This document shows, in pieces, positions 12,726 through 23,300 of a DNA stretch of 64,000 nt. The translations under genes were made by a program, and so were the position numbers. Numbering within the stretch: the first letter of the stretch is position 1; every line of letters starts with the position of its first letter. The stretch comes from Rhynchonema sp. JSB1_4 (Eukaryota; Nematoda; Chromadorea; Monhysterida; Xyalidae), in contig JASAMV010004486.1 in NCBI GenBank assembly GCA_030248065.1, forward strand, positions 22,825 through 86,824. The letters run 5' to 3'. The notes beneath the pieces were generated by a model. That model made no database searches. It had not been told where the DNA came from and worked only from the letters and a program-made list of their open reading frames with translations.

Positions 12726-13607
12726 GACAATGACACAATCCTGCAGTGTTCGTCTTTATCCCATGGTTTGAGCAGGGCACTTTACGTAAGCGACGGCATA
12801 ACGATGGTACACTTGCGGATTGCATCGCACAGACCTGATTTTGTACTTCGTGCATAAACGGATGTGTTCAAGATTAGGAATTAATAAAGGTTTAACGTTA
12901 AGCATTACGTATGCGGAAGAATGATTAATTGTATCAGATTCCACACTAATGAAAGAAATCGGGTTACGAAGGTTCACGCACCTTTGCACACGATCCGATT
13001 TGTTCTGGTATAAAGCCCACCCCCACTCCAAATATACATAGGGTTTCTGAGAGCGTTATTCAAAATTTTCTCCCAAACTTTCCACAAAAATGTGCGATAG
13101 GAATGCAAATCAAGCCACTGAAATCACATTTGGAAACATTGACGGTGGGTTCATGAAGTTTTTAAATTTGCCGTACGAACATTTATCAAAAATACTGATG
13201 TGCTAATCTACTTTTTTGCAAACAGAATTGTCTGAGCTCCGCATGAAAATACACCTTATACATATACCTTGATGCCCACACACCAAAATAGTTCACTTCG
13301 AACTGGCATTCTGGAAATGATTCTATTCCAAAAGCAGGCCTTAACGTCATGTAAAGAAGTCAAGGTGTTTGTTATTAGCGCATAATTTGTGCTTCACCAG
13401 ATCGTGCATCGTTATTCACGGTAAGACAGTTGGATGTTTCTGGACTCCAGAAACAGTTGACATTAATATCATATATCAGTCTGACAATTTCGTCATTGCA
13501 TGTGCATTTGCACTGTATCCTCCTCAGCATCTTGAAACAAAGTGACACGCAGACCGTCTAAGCGTATTTTGGTCTTAAACAAAGGTATCGGGCTAATGGT
13601 TTTGTCG

Positions 13608-13708
13608 TCAAATCATCTCGTCAAAGAAAGTCGTCGAACACATGAGCCCCAAATGAGCGCGAAAACTAATACATGTGTTCGACGACTTTATTTGACGAGA
13701 TGATTTGA
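13608..13708. repeat. Hairpin with about 37 bp arms
   Basis: GTCAAATCATCTCGTCAAAG is mirrored by TTTGACGAGATGATTTGAC, with GTCGTCGAACACATG paired to CATGTGTTCGACGAC. The loop is about 28 nt and the stem nearly perfect. No gene lies inside it. Confidence 0.85.
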
Positions 13709-13792
13709 CCACATTACTATAAGCCAAATATCGAATAAAATCCGCAAGCCCTGCTGTTCACCTTCCCCACTTGGTGGGAGCGTTCTCATCCT

Positions 13793-14008
13793 AAGGGCGC
13801 GGCCATGCAAACGCGGGCGCGGGTCAGAAAAATATTCCCACACCACCCCCGCCCCGTTTTTGCTTGGCCGCACTTGCGGGCGCGGGGTCACTCGAAACAT
13901 TTCTTTGGCTGGGCTTGTAGCGCGCGAAGCGGCCATGCAAACGCGGAGCGGGTCTGGGATATAGAATATTTTTCTGACCCGCGCCCGCGTTTGCATGGCC
14001 GCGCCCTA
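13793..14008. repeat. GC-rich MITE with TAGGGCGCGGCCATGCAAAC termini
   Basis: About 215 bp. Terminal inverted repeats of about 40 bp run from (T)AAGGGCGCGGCCATGCAAAC through GGTCAGAAAAATATT. Open frames on both strands reflect the GC-rich termini and are not genes. Confidence 0.85.
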
Positions 14009-14867
14009 AAACACACTGCATCACTGAAAGATCATCTCACTGTAACCTATTCAACGCATGCAGTTGGAGGAAATCGTATGCTAATTTTGCAGGCTGCTTT
14101 TGTCAGTCGCTAACTGCCAAATGACGCTTGCATTTGAAAATGTTATTACGTATATGTGCGTAACATGTAGTCAACTGAAAGGTAATGGTAAATACATGGT
14201 CGGGAATCCCTACCTCGTACACGTGAGTCTGACCCAGTACGTGTATTCTTCCGTGACTGCAACGTCAGCCAAGTTTTTCAGTCAGGGATGTCAGTCAAAT
14301 AAACATATGTAATTTTGGTCTAACTGACAGAATAATGTTCCTGTCAGGAAAACTGACAGGACAGGACATCACGCAAAGTCCTAACCCCACGTTTTCAGGA
14401 ATCAGCTCAGAAAGCTGAAACTTTACAGAATTGACTGAACGTTTCTGGGCGGAGATTTCTGTCCAGGGTTGAGTGAAAGCCAAAGATTGCTTTACAAGCC
14501 GTGAGATCCAAGGCCCAAGGTCCCAAAATGTGGCTTCAAAGGGCATGTGACCATTAAAATTCAAACAGTTCGCGCGAAAAAGCCAATCATGGCATACAAA
14601 CTTTCAGTGAATTCCGTAAAGGTTCACCGACCTTTAAACCAGACCCTAACCGTGTAGTTGGAGGCCGAGGATTTGAACTGTTGTCAAAACGAAGAAGAAT
14701 GCTGAAAAAACCAACAACAGCGCACAAATGATGATGCTGGTGCGTTAATGTTTCTCCCTTTTGATGCTAATTGACATCACTGTATGAGTGACAAGAGTGC
14801 ATGACGTTACGATTACTGTTTTTTTTACTGCAGGCACGTTCAATGAATTGCGTGCTGGGCATGTATA

Positions 14868-15058
14868 GGCAAACTACAGTACACCAACATGAGCTCGAAT
14901 TCTAAGGCGGCGTGTATTCAAAACGAATAGAAAGAGAAAATCATCATCCTCCATTTTGTATTCTTCAACGTGTAACATTTCCCAAATCAGCAGTCACGTA
15001 TGAATGTTTCACTATTCTGCCAGCTCCGAAATTGAGCTCGTGTTGGTGTAGTTTGCCA
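14868..15058. repeat. MITE family E (GGCAAACTACACCAACACGAGC), copy 1
   Basis: An approximately 190 bp element with terminal inverted repeats of the form GGCAAACTACACCAACACGAGC. It also contains TATTCTTCAACGTGTAACAT and CACGTATGAATGTTTCAC. Other copies are at 40196-40380, 43246-43435, 44097-44293 and 63190-63385. The last two are the same insertion in the two palindrome arms. Confidence 0.85.
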
Positions 15059-16142
15059 ATACGGTATGTTCGTATTATACGTACATTAGCATTAACAGAA
15101 ATGCATACGGATGACATTAGAAAGAAAATCCAGCACTGAACTCTCTCTCTTGCTGTTTTCAAATTCAGCTCCCTTCATGGGTGGCTTTAGCACCGCATTC
15201 ACAAAAATCAAACACAGCAGTCCCTCTCGTTCCGAACACAATACATGTCTGATTGTAATTACTGTACCCTTCGCCTGAAGAAGCCTGCTGGTTTGACGAA
15301 AAGGTACGAAAAGGTAGCGTGGTTGTCATGTTACGAGGATACATACGTATACGGGTAATGCAAGAGCACGTACATACATATAGTCCAGCCACGAACTCAT
15401 GAGACGACTTATTTTGAAGTTGACTTGAACGGATCCAATAATGTTCCGGTTCCACATAATTCGGAAATGAAAGAAAGAGAAACGCATGTATTTTTTTAAA
15501 AACACGCTCTCCACCTCGGTGCGTAAATTCCATTTTGACTCCCAAAACATTTGTGTTTTGAACGATGTTGCTGTTCGCGTAAGCACGCAAACAAATTGAG
15601 GTCAGCCAGCTGGATCTTGTCATCATGTCTCTCGGCCCAATCTCTTTCTTTTGTTTGCGAAAACCCGTGTAACCGGCGCATTTTTGAATCTGGCCAAGCA
15701 AGCTTAAAAAGAGTAGTCTCATGAGCACGTGGCTGGATTATACCTGCTCTCTTTTGTGCACGTCCATGCGGAGGTATGCGAAAAGATATTCATTCAACCT
15801 GCCCACTTCACAATGCATGTTTTAGCGTTGTGTTTAGCTGGATATAGTTTCCGTTACCATAGCCCGGTTATTTGGGACTTTAAAGGTATCGACCTGGCCT
15901 GGATTGGCAAGTGTCTACATTTAGACAGTTCCATGAAGCCTCAATGAAGTTGACATGATTACGTTTTTATCTTGTTGCGTACTGGATCAGCTTGAGCGCA
16001 GCAGCTTTACAGTGCAGGCCCGAGTAATTTTCTGTCCCCGATCTGAGCTTACAAGTTCGTAAGAAACAATGTGCCAACTATGACATCAATATACAATTAA
16101 CGTGGTTGAAAATGAATGTCACGACTCTGTTTTTCCTCAACT

Positions 16143-16518
16143 ACAGGGTGACCCAACAAGTACGGACACCCATTTGTGAGGCTATATCTCTCGGCCGTTG
16201 TTGCATGTGGACACACTTTTAGCATGACATTCGACAGCAGAAGCGATCTAGTTTTCCGTGTGAAGCGACAACAAGTGGTTCGATAAATGAACAGTGCAAA
16301 GTTTTGTGAAGGACATTTGTTCGCACGCTGTTTTTGTACTCGCTTGAAAGCAGGGGCTGCTCCGTAATTTATTCGCGAAAACCACATGAAGCAACCAACA
16401 CAAAAAAACCAGAGCGCCTTCACTTTTGAAGGCTGTGCAGAAGTACTGCATCTCCAGGTGCTACCACGGCCGAGATCTGGCCCCAAAAAAGTTTTCCGTA
16501 CTTTTTGGGTCACCCTGT
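16143..16518. mobile_element. Non-autonomous element with ACAGGGTGACCCAA termini
   Basis: A 376 bp element with about 25 bp inverted ends. ACAGGGTGACCCAACAAGTA at the left is mirrored by the reverse complement of ACAGGGTGACCCAAAAAGTA at the right. Such ends are typical of short Tc1/mariner-type derivatives. The interior has no intact transposase. Confidence 0.75.
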
Positions 16519-16629
16519 ACGCATCTATTATTAGCTCCTATGCTGTGCCTGTCGTCCCGCTGCCGTAGCTTCATTCATACTTTTTTCCAGAGAAAGTGCA
16601 CATTGTGAGGAAAAAGAATTTAAGGCAGC

Positions 16630-17396
16630 ATGAAGAACCCTTCACCACTGCTACTGATCGCTGCCTTCGCGGTGAATGTTGTAATCGGATTCCAAGTTGG
16701 ATTGAAGGTACGCTTAATTTACTCAAAATTAGCAGGCCCCATGTAACCCTATCGGCTCAAGCTCGAGTGATACGAAGGTCGAAGTTGATGGAATCGAAAA
16801 CCGTCAAAATGATTGCATCCTTGTATTGGTCGCACAATGACTATATAAGAATTCATCAAATCAATCCTGATGTTCACTTTCAGTCACTCTTAACCACTGT
16901 GCTATTTGTGACTCTGACAAGCAGCTGAAAATAATCTAGCAGATCCACCACGTTGCCGCAGGTCTGAAACATTCTCTTTACCACATGCTTTGTGTGCGAT
17001 CACGCAACGCAACGTCATTGCCCCGTCACTTTCCCTCTTTACGATTCAGGAAAAAAATTTGACCAATTCTTATAAAGTCATTGTGCGACCAATACATAAC
17101 TCAACTGCTAGTTGTTGAACTTTTTGTCTTGACTTTCCCAGGCAGCATCCCATGATCTAAACGACGATAACACCAACATGTTGTTCATTCAACCAGTGGC
17201 GTTGCAGAAATTGCGATGGGGCAAACGGGGTGGGGGCAATGCTGAATGGGTGCAGGTGGGTGCTGTGCTTGATAAATGGATTGATTGTTGGAATTTTAGG
17301 TGTTTGATTGGCGGACGTGCAATTGAGCAAAGCGCATTTGAGCAATACCATTTTGAGCAAGTGAATAAAAGCAGGGGTCAAAAGAGCAGAACCTAA
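16630..17396 (+). CDS. Candidate secreted neuropeptide precursor with amidation site
   Basis: Exon 1 (16630-16707) encodes a clear signal peptide, MKNPSPLLLIAAFAVNVVIG, and ends at the consensus donor AAG|GTACGC. Exon 2 starts at 17142 after TTTCCCAG in matching phase 0 and reads to a stop at 17396, unless it splices again at GTGCAG|GTGGGT near 17257. Exon 2 contains QPVALQKLRWGKRGGG. The W-G-K-R motif is what prohormone convertase cleavage, basic trimming and C-terminal amidation need, giving a peptide ending -LRW-amide. There is only one such site. I do not recognise the family. The intron carries a family F MITE (16826-17094). Signal peptide and dibasic site are seen in the sequence; neuropeptide function is inferred. 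Confidence 0.5.
16826..17094. repeat. MITE family F (TATTGGTCGCACAATGAC), copy 1
   Basis: About 269 bp with roughly 30 bp terminal inverted repeats, TATTGGTCGCACAATGACTA then ATAAGAATT, mirrored at the right end. This copy lies in the intron of the peptide-precursor candidate. Further copies are listed at 29411, 43486, 50053, 57114 and 63547; related, more diverged ones lie at 44848-45120, 54071-54475 and 62358-62633. Confidence 0.88.
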
Positions 17397-17472
17397 AAAC
17401 GAATAGGTCCAAGTCTAAGCGAAAGCTCAAGCAAAAAACTATTCCATGTAAGTGTAAGCCTAAGCCTAAGGC

Positions 17473-18178
17473 AGGGTTGAAAAAAAAATTTTTTTATTAA
17501 CGAGCTTTTTTTTAAAAAAAAAATTTTTTTTTGATTTTTTTGACGAAAATTTTTTTTATTAGAAAAAGTGTTGCAAACGACGTTTCAGGACAAATGAAAT
17601 CGATCCAACATATTTATCAAAAATTGAAAAATTTTCGCCTGAGACCCAACTTGTGCGGTGACACCCGGTAGTATTGTGCAGATTCTATGGTCTTCTACCA
17701 GTCTGAGGTTGATGTTGACTAACGATGTTACTCTAATGTATTGTAGCATGCCGTACAACGTATTTTAATGCATCTAATGCCGTATATCTGACATACGACC
17801 ATCAAAATATCGATTACAGCCCAAATCTTGCGTGTCAGATCGACTTTGCGCGCCCGGTTTTGCACCAGACCTATGTACACATGTGTAGTAGCATGCAGTA
17901 GTACATTATCGGTGCCACATCACTATAAAAGACCGGCCCCGCGCATCCCTGTACGGATTTGGGGGCAATACAGGGCGCCGCAGGCGCGATTTTGGAAAAA
18001 TTGTCCCGTCCACAGGAAAAAAGTGCCAATTTTTGGCCTCGAAAAAGGCCATTTTTGGACATTTCAGCCCTTTTTGGGCAACTTTTTTTTATTAAAAAAA
18101 GCAAAATCTGAGTTTCAAAAAAAATTTTTTTTTAAAAAAATTTTTTTTAATTAACCACTTTTTTTTGAAACAACCCTG
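17473..18178. repeat. Long AT-rich element with CAGGGTTGAAA termini
   Basis: A 706 bp segment bounded by CAGGGTTGAAAAAAAAATTT and TTTTTTTTGAAACAACCCTG, related to the 193 bp element at 4023. Poly-A/T blocks near each end could form a long hairpin. TTAGGC-like words flank it on both sides. No gene seen inside. Confidence 0.6.
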
Positions 18179-18242
18179 GCCTAAGGCTAAGCCTTATACC
18201 AAAACCAGTCTATTTCTAAGCCACGGGAACAAAATACAGATC

Positions 18243-19793
18243 CCCCAACAAGTAGCGTCCCAGTGCGCAGGATTTTTTCGGCCTACCGCGGTTGACTGCA
18301 CCGGATTGCTATCTTTAACACGCAAGGTATAGGCGACAGCGACCCACCGGGGGCTACCGCCTGCTACCGCAGTCGACTGCGGTGGACTGCGGTGGGGCGC
18401 GGTGACTGCGCACTACCGCGCTCCCTTGGCTTGCTCGCTTTTTGTTTTTTTGATCGTACTTGCTGCTATGTATTTACTTGCTTTTGAGCTCCATTCAGCT
18501 CGGTCTGGTTTGTGTTTTAAAAGTCACGAAGTAATAATGTGCTACACTAAATTTTGTTCATGCAATAGTACGAAATTGAGGCTTACTACTCATAACTAAA
18601 CGACTTTTGATCAGAAAGAACAAGCTATCCGTTATCACATAAGATTATTATTACATACGAGTTTCACGCTCGCGCTATGACTCAAGACTATTACATATAC
18701 AAGTTTCAATTTCGCAATCACACCAGACTATTATTACATGCAAGTTTCACGTCCGCTATCACAACACAACAACCCAATTATTTATCGGTTGGACCACCGC
18801 CGCTGGCAATGACCTTGGGCAGCATCTTTTTCACATGACCGACAAAGCGACGACACAGCTGAGGGGTATCTTCTTGGCCCAGAAACGGTATTATTGTGAT
18901 CACGAGCGATATGTGCAAAATGCGCAAGTTCCATGTAAAATGATAAGCGGTTCCGCAGCGCGCAATGCACGCTGCGATTGACCTTAGTTTCGTTGTTTTT
19001 TTTGACATGTGATGATGCGAAATTATGCGATTCTTCTTGGATGATTATGTCTCATAATATTTGTTCTGTCACTGAAATTCGTGTCCCATCTAATTTCTTG
19101 TGAATGGTTCTGCCGCTTTACATCTCAGAAAATGGTTCAGTATATTGTATGTATACTCTCACAATTCTTTTGGGAGAAACTTTTCAACCGCGTTGCCTGA
19201 TCCGTAAAGCACATTATGCGTGCACTGGCTGCGGAAGTCACGTGACCGCTATAGCCAGTGCACGCATCGTGTGCTTTACGGATCAGGCAACGCGGTTGAA
19301 AAGTTTCTCCCAAAAGAATTGTCAGAGTATACCTGTATCTTGGACTGCCGTTTTATCAACATTTGCACGTGTCTTTTACAGCGAACCAATATGCATATTT
19401 TGATTTTCGTTCTTAATAAGTAAAGTTTGAGAACAAAAAAATGCTGCGGTTATCATTCCACGTTCGATGAATTGCAATACCCGCATCTGCGACTTTTGAA
19501 ACACAAACCAAACCGGGCTGAATGGAGCTCAAAAGCAAGAAGTAAATGGCAGGAAGTACGATAAAAAAACAAAAAGCGAGCAAGCCAAGGGAGCGCGGTA
19601 GTGCGCAGTCACCGCGCCCCACCGCAGTCCACCGCAGTCGACTGCGGTAGCAGGCGGTAGCCCCCGGTGGGTCGCTGTCGCCTATACCTTGCGTGTTAAA
19701 GATAGCAATCCGGTGGGCTTGCGGTTGACTGCAGTCAACCGCGGTAGGCCGAAAAAATCCTGCGCACTGGGACGCTACTTGTTGTGGGATCTG
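18243..19793. mobile_element. 1.55 kb foldback element with about 290 bp arms
   Basis: The left arm (about 18243-18530), beginning CAACAAGTAGCGTCCCAGTG, is mirrored by the right arm (about 19500-19793), ending CACTGGGACGCTACTTGTTG. The arms contain GGCCTACCGCGGTTGACTGC and CCCTTGGCTTGCTCGCTTTT. The interior has no transposase, but it contains a separate palindromic element at 19163-19321. A related CCGCGG-rich stretch occurs in both palindrome arms (about 48418-48530 and 58910-59010). Confidence 0.85.
19163..19321. repeat. Palindromic element, family C, copy 2 (nested)
   Basis: About 159 bp, nearly perfectly self-complementary. TTTTGGGAGAAACTTTTCAA with GCGTTGCCTGATCCGTAAAG is mirrored around a short GC-rich centre. 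It is nested within the 18243-19793 foldback. Confidence 0.88.
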
Positions 19794-20315
19794 TAAGACC
19801 TCTGCTCTTTTGGCTCTGCCTTTTTTTCTTGCTCAAAGTGGTCTTGCCCAAACGTGCTTTGCTCAATTGCCGGGTCACCGTTTGATTCAGGGCATGCTGT
19901 CGATGAAAAACCTAAACGACTTCTATCAAGCTGGTCGACGCTAAATCCAGGGGCCGATGCTGTTGTGATTTGTCGTGCTGAGAATCAAAACCGCCCAGGG
20001 TCAAACGGGGTCTTGCTGGACAAAACTTGATTGTTTCTGGTGAACGAAGTGTCACTAAATCTAGAGAATAAATTTTAAACGTTGAACTGTTAAGTAGCCG
20101 AAAAAAGTTCGCTTGCGCGTGACGAAGCAGTCACTAATACACTTTCATTTAGCCAGCATTTACAGTGGTTTGTCCCTGCATTTCACGTGCTTGAATAATT
20201 TTGCACACTGACAAGTATTCAAGAACAACAACGATCAAAGAGTATGACACAGAATAACTAATTCTCAAGCGCACAGAAATGTGCTTTTTGTATAAATTTG
20301 GCAGCACTGGATATT
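19794..20315. other. Intergenic region downstream of ABCA gene
   Basis: No exon, repeat copy or RNA gene was recognised. It should contain the 3' end of the minus-strand ABCA transcript. Confidence 0.4.
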
Positions 20316-23300
20316 CTAACTGCTGCATTCATTTATCTCAAAATCTCGCAGCCTGCTCCTTTCGTGCACGGCTCGGACGAATTCCAACAGTTTCCACCAG
20401 TTCACATTCGGTCCCGCGGGAACTGTGAAACTGCGATAGCTGCTCCTCGCTGCGTGCGTCGCTGGATCAGTAGCATTCTGTAAAAATGAATCTCACAAGA
20501 TTACGATTTGTAAAATGGTAAAGCGGTTGAAATGAATGGTCTAAAAAACAAAGCACAAGTTTCTAGACAGTGCAGAAACCTAAGAACATGGGCCTTGGCC
20601 ATTTCAGGCGTTTTCAGTCATGTGTTGGCAAGGTTATCTAGTAGGTATACTTGCATTGAGATGACGTGCCTTTTACACGCAAATCTGTGAAAACAAGTCG
20701 AAACGGTCAACAAAAGAACGCTCAGAAAGGACAAGACTTTGATGACTTTAAAGAACGCTCTAAACTGCAAGTAGACACAAACCTTGACTCTGTCGAATAG
20801 ATCCCTGATTGTGGCCTCAACTGCTGGAACGTCCTGCTCCCGGTGTAGCAACAGATTGATGGCAAATCCAGTGGGTTTCGGTGGTTTCGTACTTTTCAAG
20901 CGAAAATGGCCGTCTTGCATTTCGATGACACTTGTGCACAAATGGCTAATCTGATGCGAACTGGAAAACGAGCAGCAGCGTGAACACACGAAAAAAGCAT
21001 GATTAAAAAAATCAATGTCAGCTTGCTCAAGGATTTCGGAAAGTAGGCCATGCCCCAAAGCCTCACCAATGTCCAGCTAGCAGCACGCCACCTCCTTCCG
21101 CTAAATGTGCGCGCAGCAAGTGCGTAATTGCGATCTGGCCGGCCGGGTCTACGGAAGCCGTTGGTTCATCCAGCAGCAACAGCGATGGTTCCGTTAACAC
21201 GGCCAACATGACACACAGTTTCCGACGTGTGCCGCCACTGCAATAGTGCGCTTTTACCATTTTTTGTTCCATCCTTGTTTTTCATATGCACCAGAGGGGA
21301 CCCAACCTCAGATGTTTCACAAGCTTGTAGGCATGGGCTTCCAAATGCAGTTTGCGAATTAAATCAGGCACTCTATCCTGAAAAAGAGCTGTCAGTATAT
21401 GCCAGACTGTTCAATTACACTTCACGCAGGTGACAAATATCGATTACAACCTTTAATCGGCCCTTGGACATTCCGCAGATTCGGCCAAAGTGCTCAACAT
21501 GCTCCAAGAGCGTCATGTCTTGCAGCAGGCTGTTGTCTTGAGGACAGTAACCGCAACAGGTAACGGACTGGAATCATGATACAGAGTTGCGTAGGTGAGA
21601 AACAAATACTCAATCAAACTAGCTCGGAAGACTTGTCTATCACCGAAAAGTTCGAAGCGTCCACTCCATTGATGAGGACGGTGCCGCCGGAAGCGAGTCC
21701 TGTTTGTTGTGTAAGTGCTCTGCAATTTCACTTTGTTTGTACAATACTATAAAGAATTAACAATAGTAACTCAAATAACGGTGGTGAACCGACCGAAACA
21801 GCGACGTCTTTCCTGCACCGTTCTTTCCCACCAAACCGACGCACTCCCCAGCAGCCACGGAAAGAGAGAAATTCCTCAAACATCTGGATTCGACGTCGCA
21901 GAGCTTCGAGTGGGAAATTGATAGATCCGAGATTTTGAGCAGGTTCTCATGAGTTTTTGTAACGTCTCTGGAGGCGAATAGGCGACGAGGTACTTTGGAA
22001 TGGGTGTTCTTTGCTTTTGGGGAGCAGGAGAAGAATCTGAAATTCAGAAAATGAAACTCAGAAAAATTTTTCTTCAGCATTTTTTTTAACAAATTGTATG
22101 AAATTGTATTATTATTCAGTATTTGTTTTTAGCAAACAAAAATATTCGAACCTTCGGAAAGCTCGTTTCAGCGCCCTGCTGTCGGCCACAAGCAGCACCG
22201 TTGCCGTGATCAGACATTGACCCATTCCAAAGGCGACGTAACGCCCGATGCCCGGAGGAAGCCATTGTAGGTAGTCGGAGGTGCAAGCGAACTGGTTGAG
22301 ACGCGCTGAAAAGCGTTAAATGCGTTAAAAAGAGAAAGACACAACTTTTCATGAAGCCCTCATTTTGGACTCCTTCCACACACCAGAATCACCTTCCTTC
22401 TTTGGAGACTGCATCAGAATTGTCCTCTATTTATTCAAGTCTGGCTGGTTCATTCTGATCTCAACCCGGTGAAGTGTTACTATTCGCTTACCCTCGCTTT
22501 CTTCGCATGTCTCTCCGATCGCTTGCAATTGTTTTTCCGTCACACGATTGACATGAAGGACAATCATTGTCTTGATAAATGTGAAATGCGGCAGAAACAC
22601 CGATGCCCACAGAGTCAGGTACTGTTCTAGTTGACGTAGTTGTTGACCGGCTGATGTTTCACCACCAATCGATAGTGTGACCAATATCAGACTGAGCAGT
22701 GTAGGAACGATGCCTAAAAATTTAGGCCTAAAATTGGAATATAAACCGAAAGCTATCCTTTTTCAAACGCTGACTAACCGCAAAATACAGCTATGACGAC
22801 TAGTTTCGCGCAGCCTTTCACAGCGTTCTTGAGCGAGAGCGATGCGACATATCCCACAACCAGGAATGCAGTTGAAAAGAGCACCAGTATGCCACAGGTG
22901 AGAAGCAGGGTTTGGCCTTCGATGTAGACCCAAAGTGAGACCGCGTGGAATAGTCCGATTACAGGCGCCAGCGCAACGAGGTTTAGCACGAAGTCGACAA
23001 CAAAGTTGCCTAGCCAGTAGATCGGGGTTTTGAGTCCGTGGAACTCCTGAGATTTTCAGTGTGTTTACGATCCTTGAAAAGAACTAAACGGTTAACAAAC
23101 GAATTTTAAATGGAAATGGAAATGAACAACAGTTTCATTGTAATGTGTTGGTTATTGTGTGACGGTTCAGTCCCCGGGGCACAGGTTCACGCCCCGCCGA
23201 TTCAGGCCCGGCTGGAGCCTAAGCCTAAGCCTATAAACGGGTCAAACATGCTGGGTCTGAAAAGGTCGGGCCTGAACTTCCGTGCCTGAAAAGTCGTGGA

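Larger units (their letters stand above)
8301..16629. other. Gene-poor, repeat-dense intergenic region
   Basis: No exon chain with convincing domain content was recognised. Individually listed palindromic elements occupy much of it (10587-10809, 10925-11165, 11500-11645, 12036-12318, 12367-12725, 13608-13708, 13793-14008, 14868-15058, 16143-16518). A 186-codon frame on the minus strand starting at 15722 overlaps repeat sequence and is not called. Confidence 0.5.

Noticed and set aside
13688..14113. Overlapping open frames on both strands starting MQTRARVRKIF
   Set aside because: The same peptide on both strands comes from the inverted ends of a GC-rich MITE.
15165..15728. Minus-strand 187-codon open frame with a hydrophobic start
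   Set aside because: The usable ATG is at 15722. The frame overlaps a dispersed repeat (15500-15620 matches 12130-12240) and no domain or splice context was recognised.
16143..16518. Intact Tc1/mariner transposon
   Set aside because: The ends fit that type, but at 376 bp the interior cannot encode a transposase and shows none; reported only as non-autonomous.
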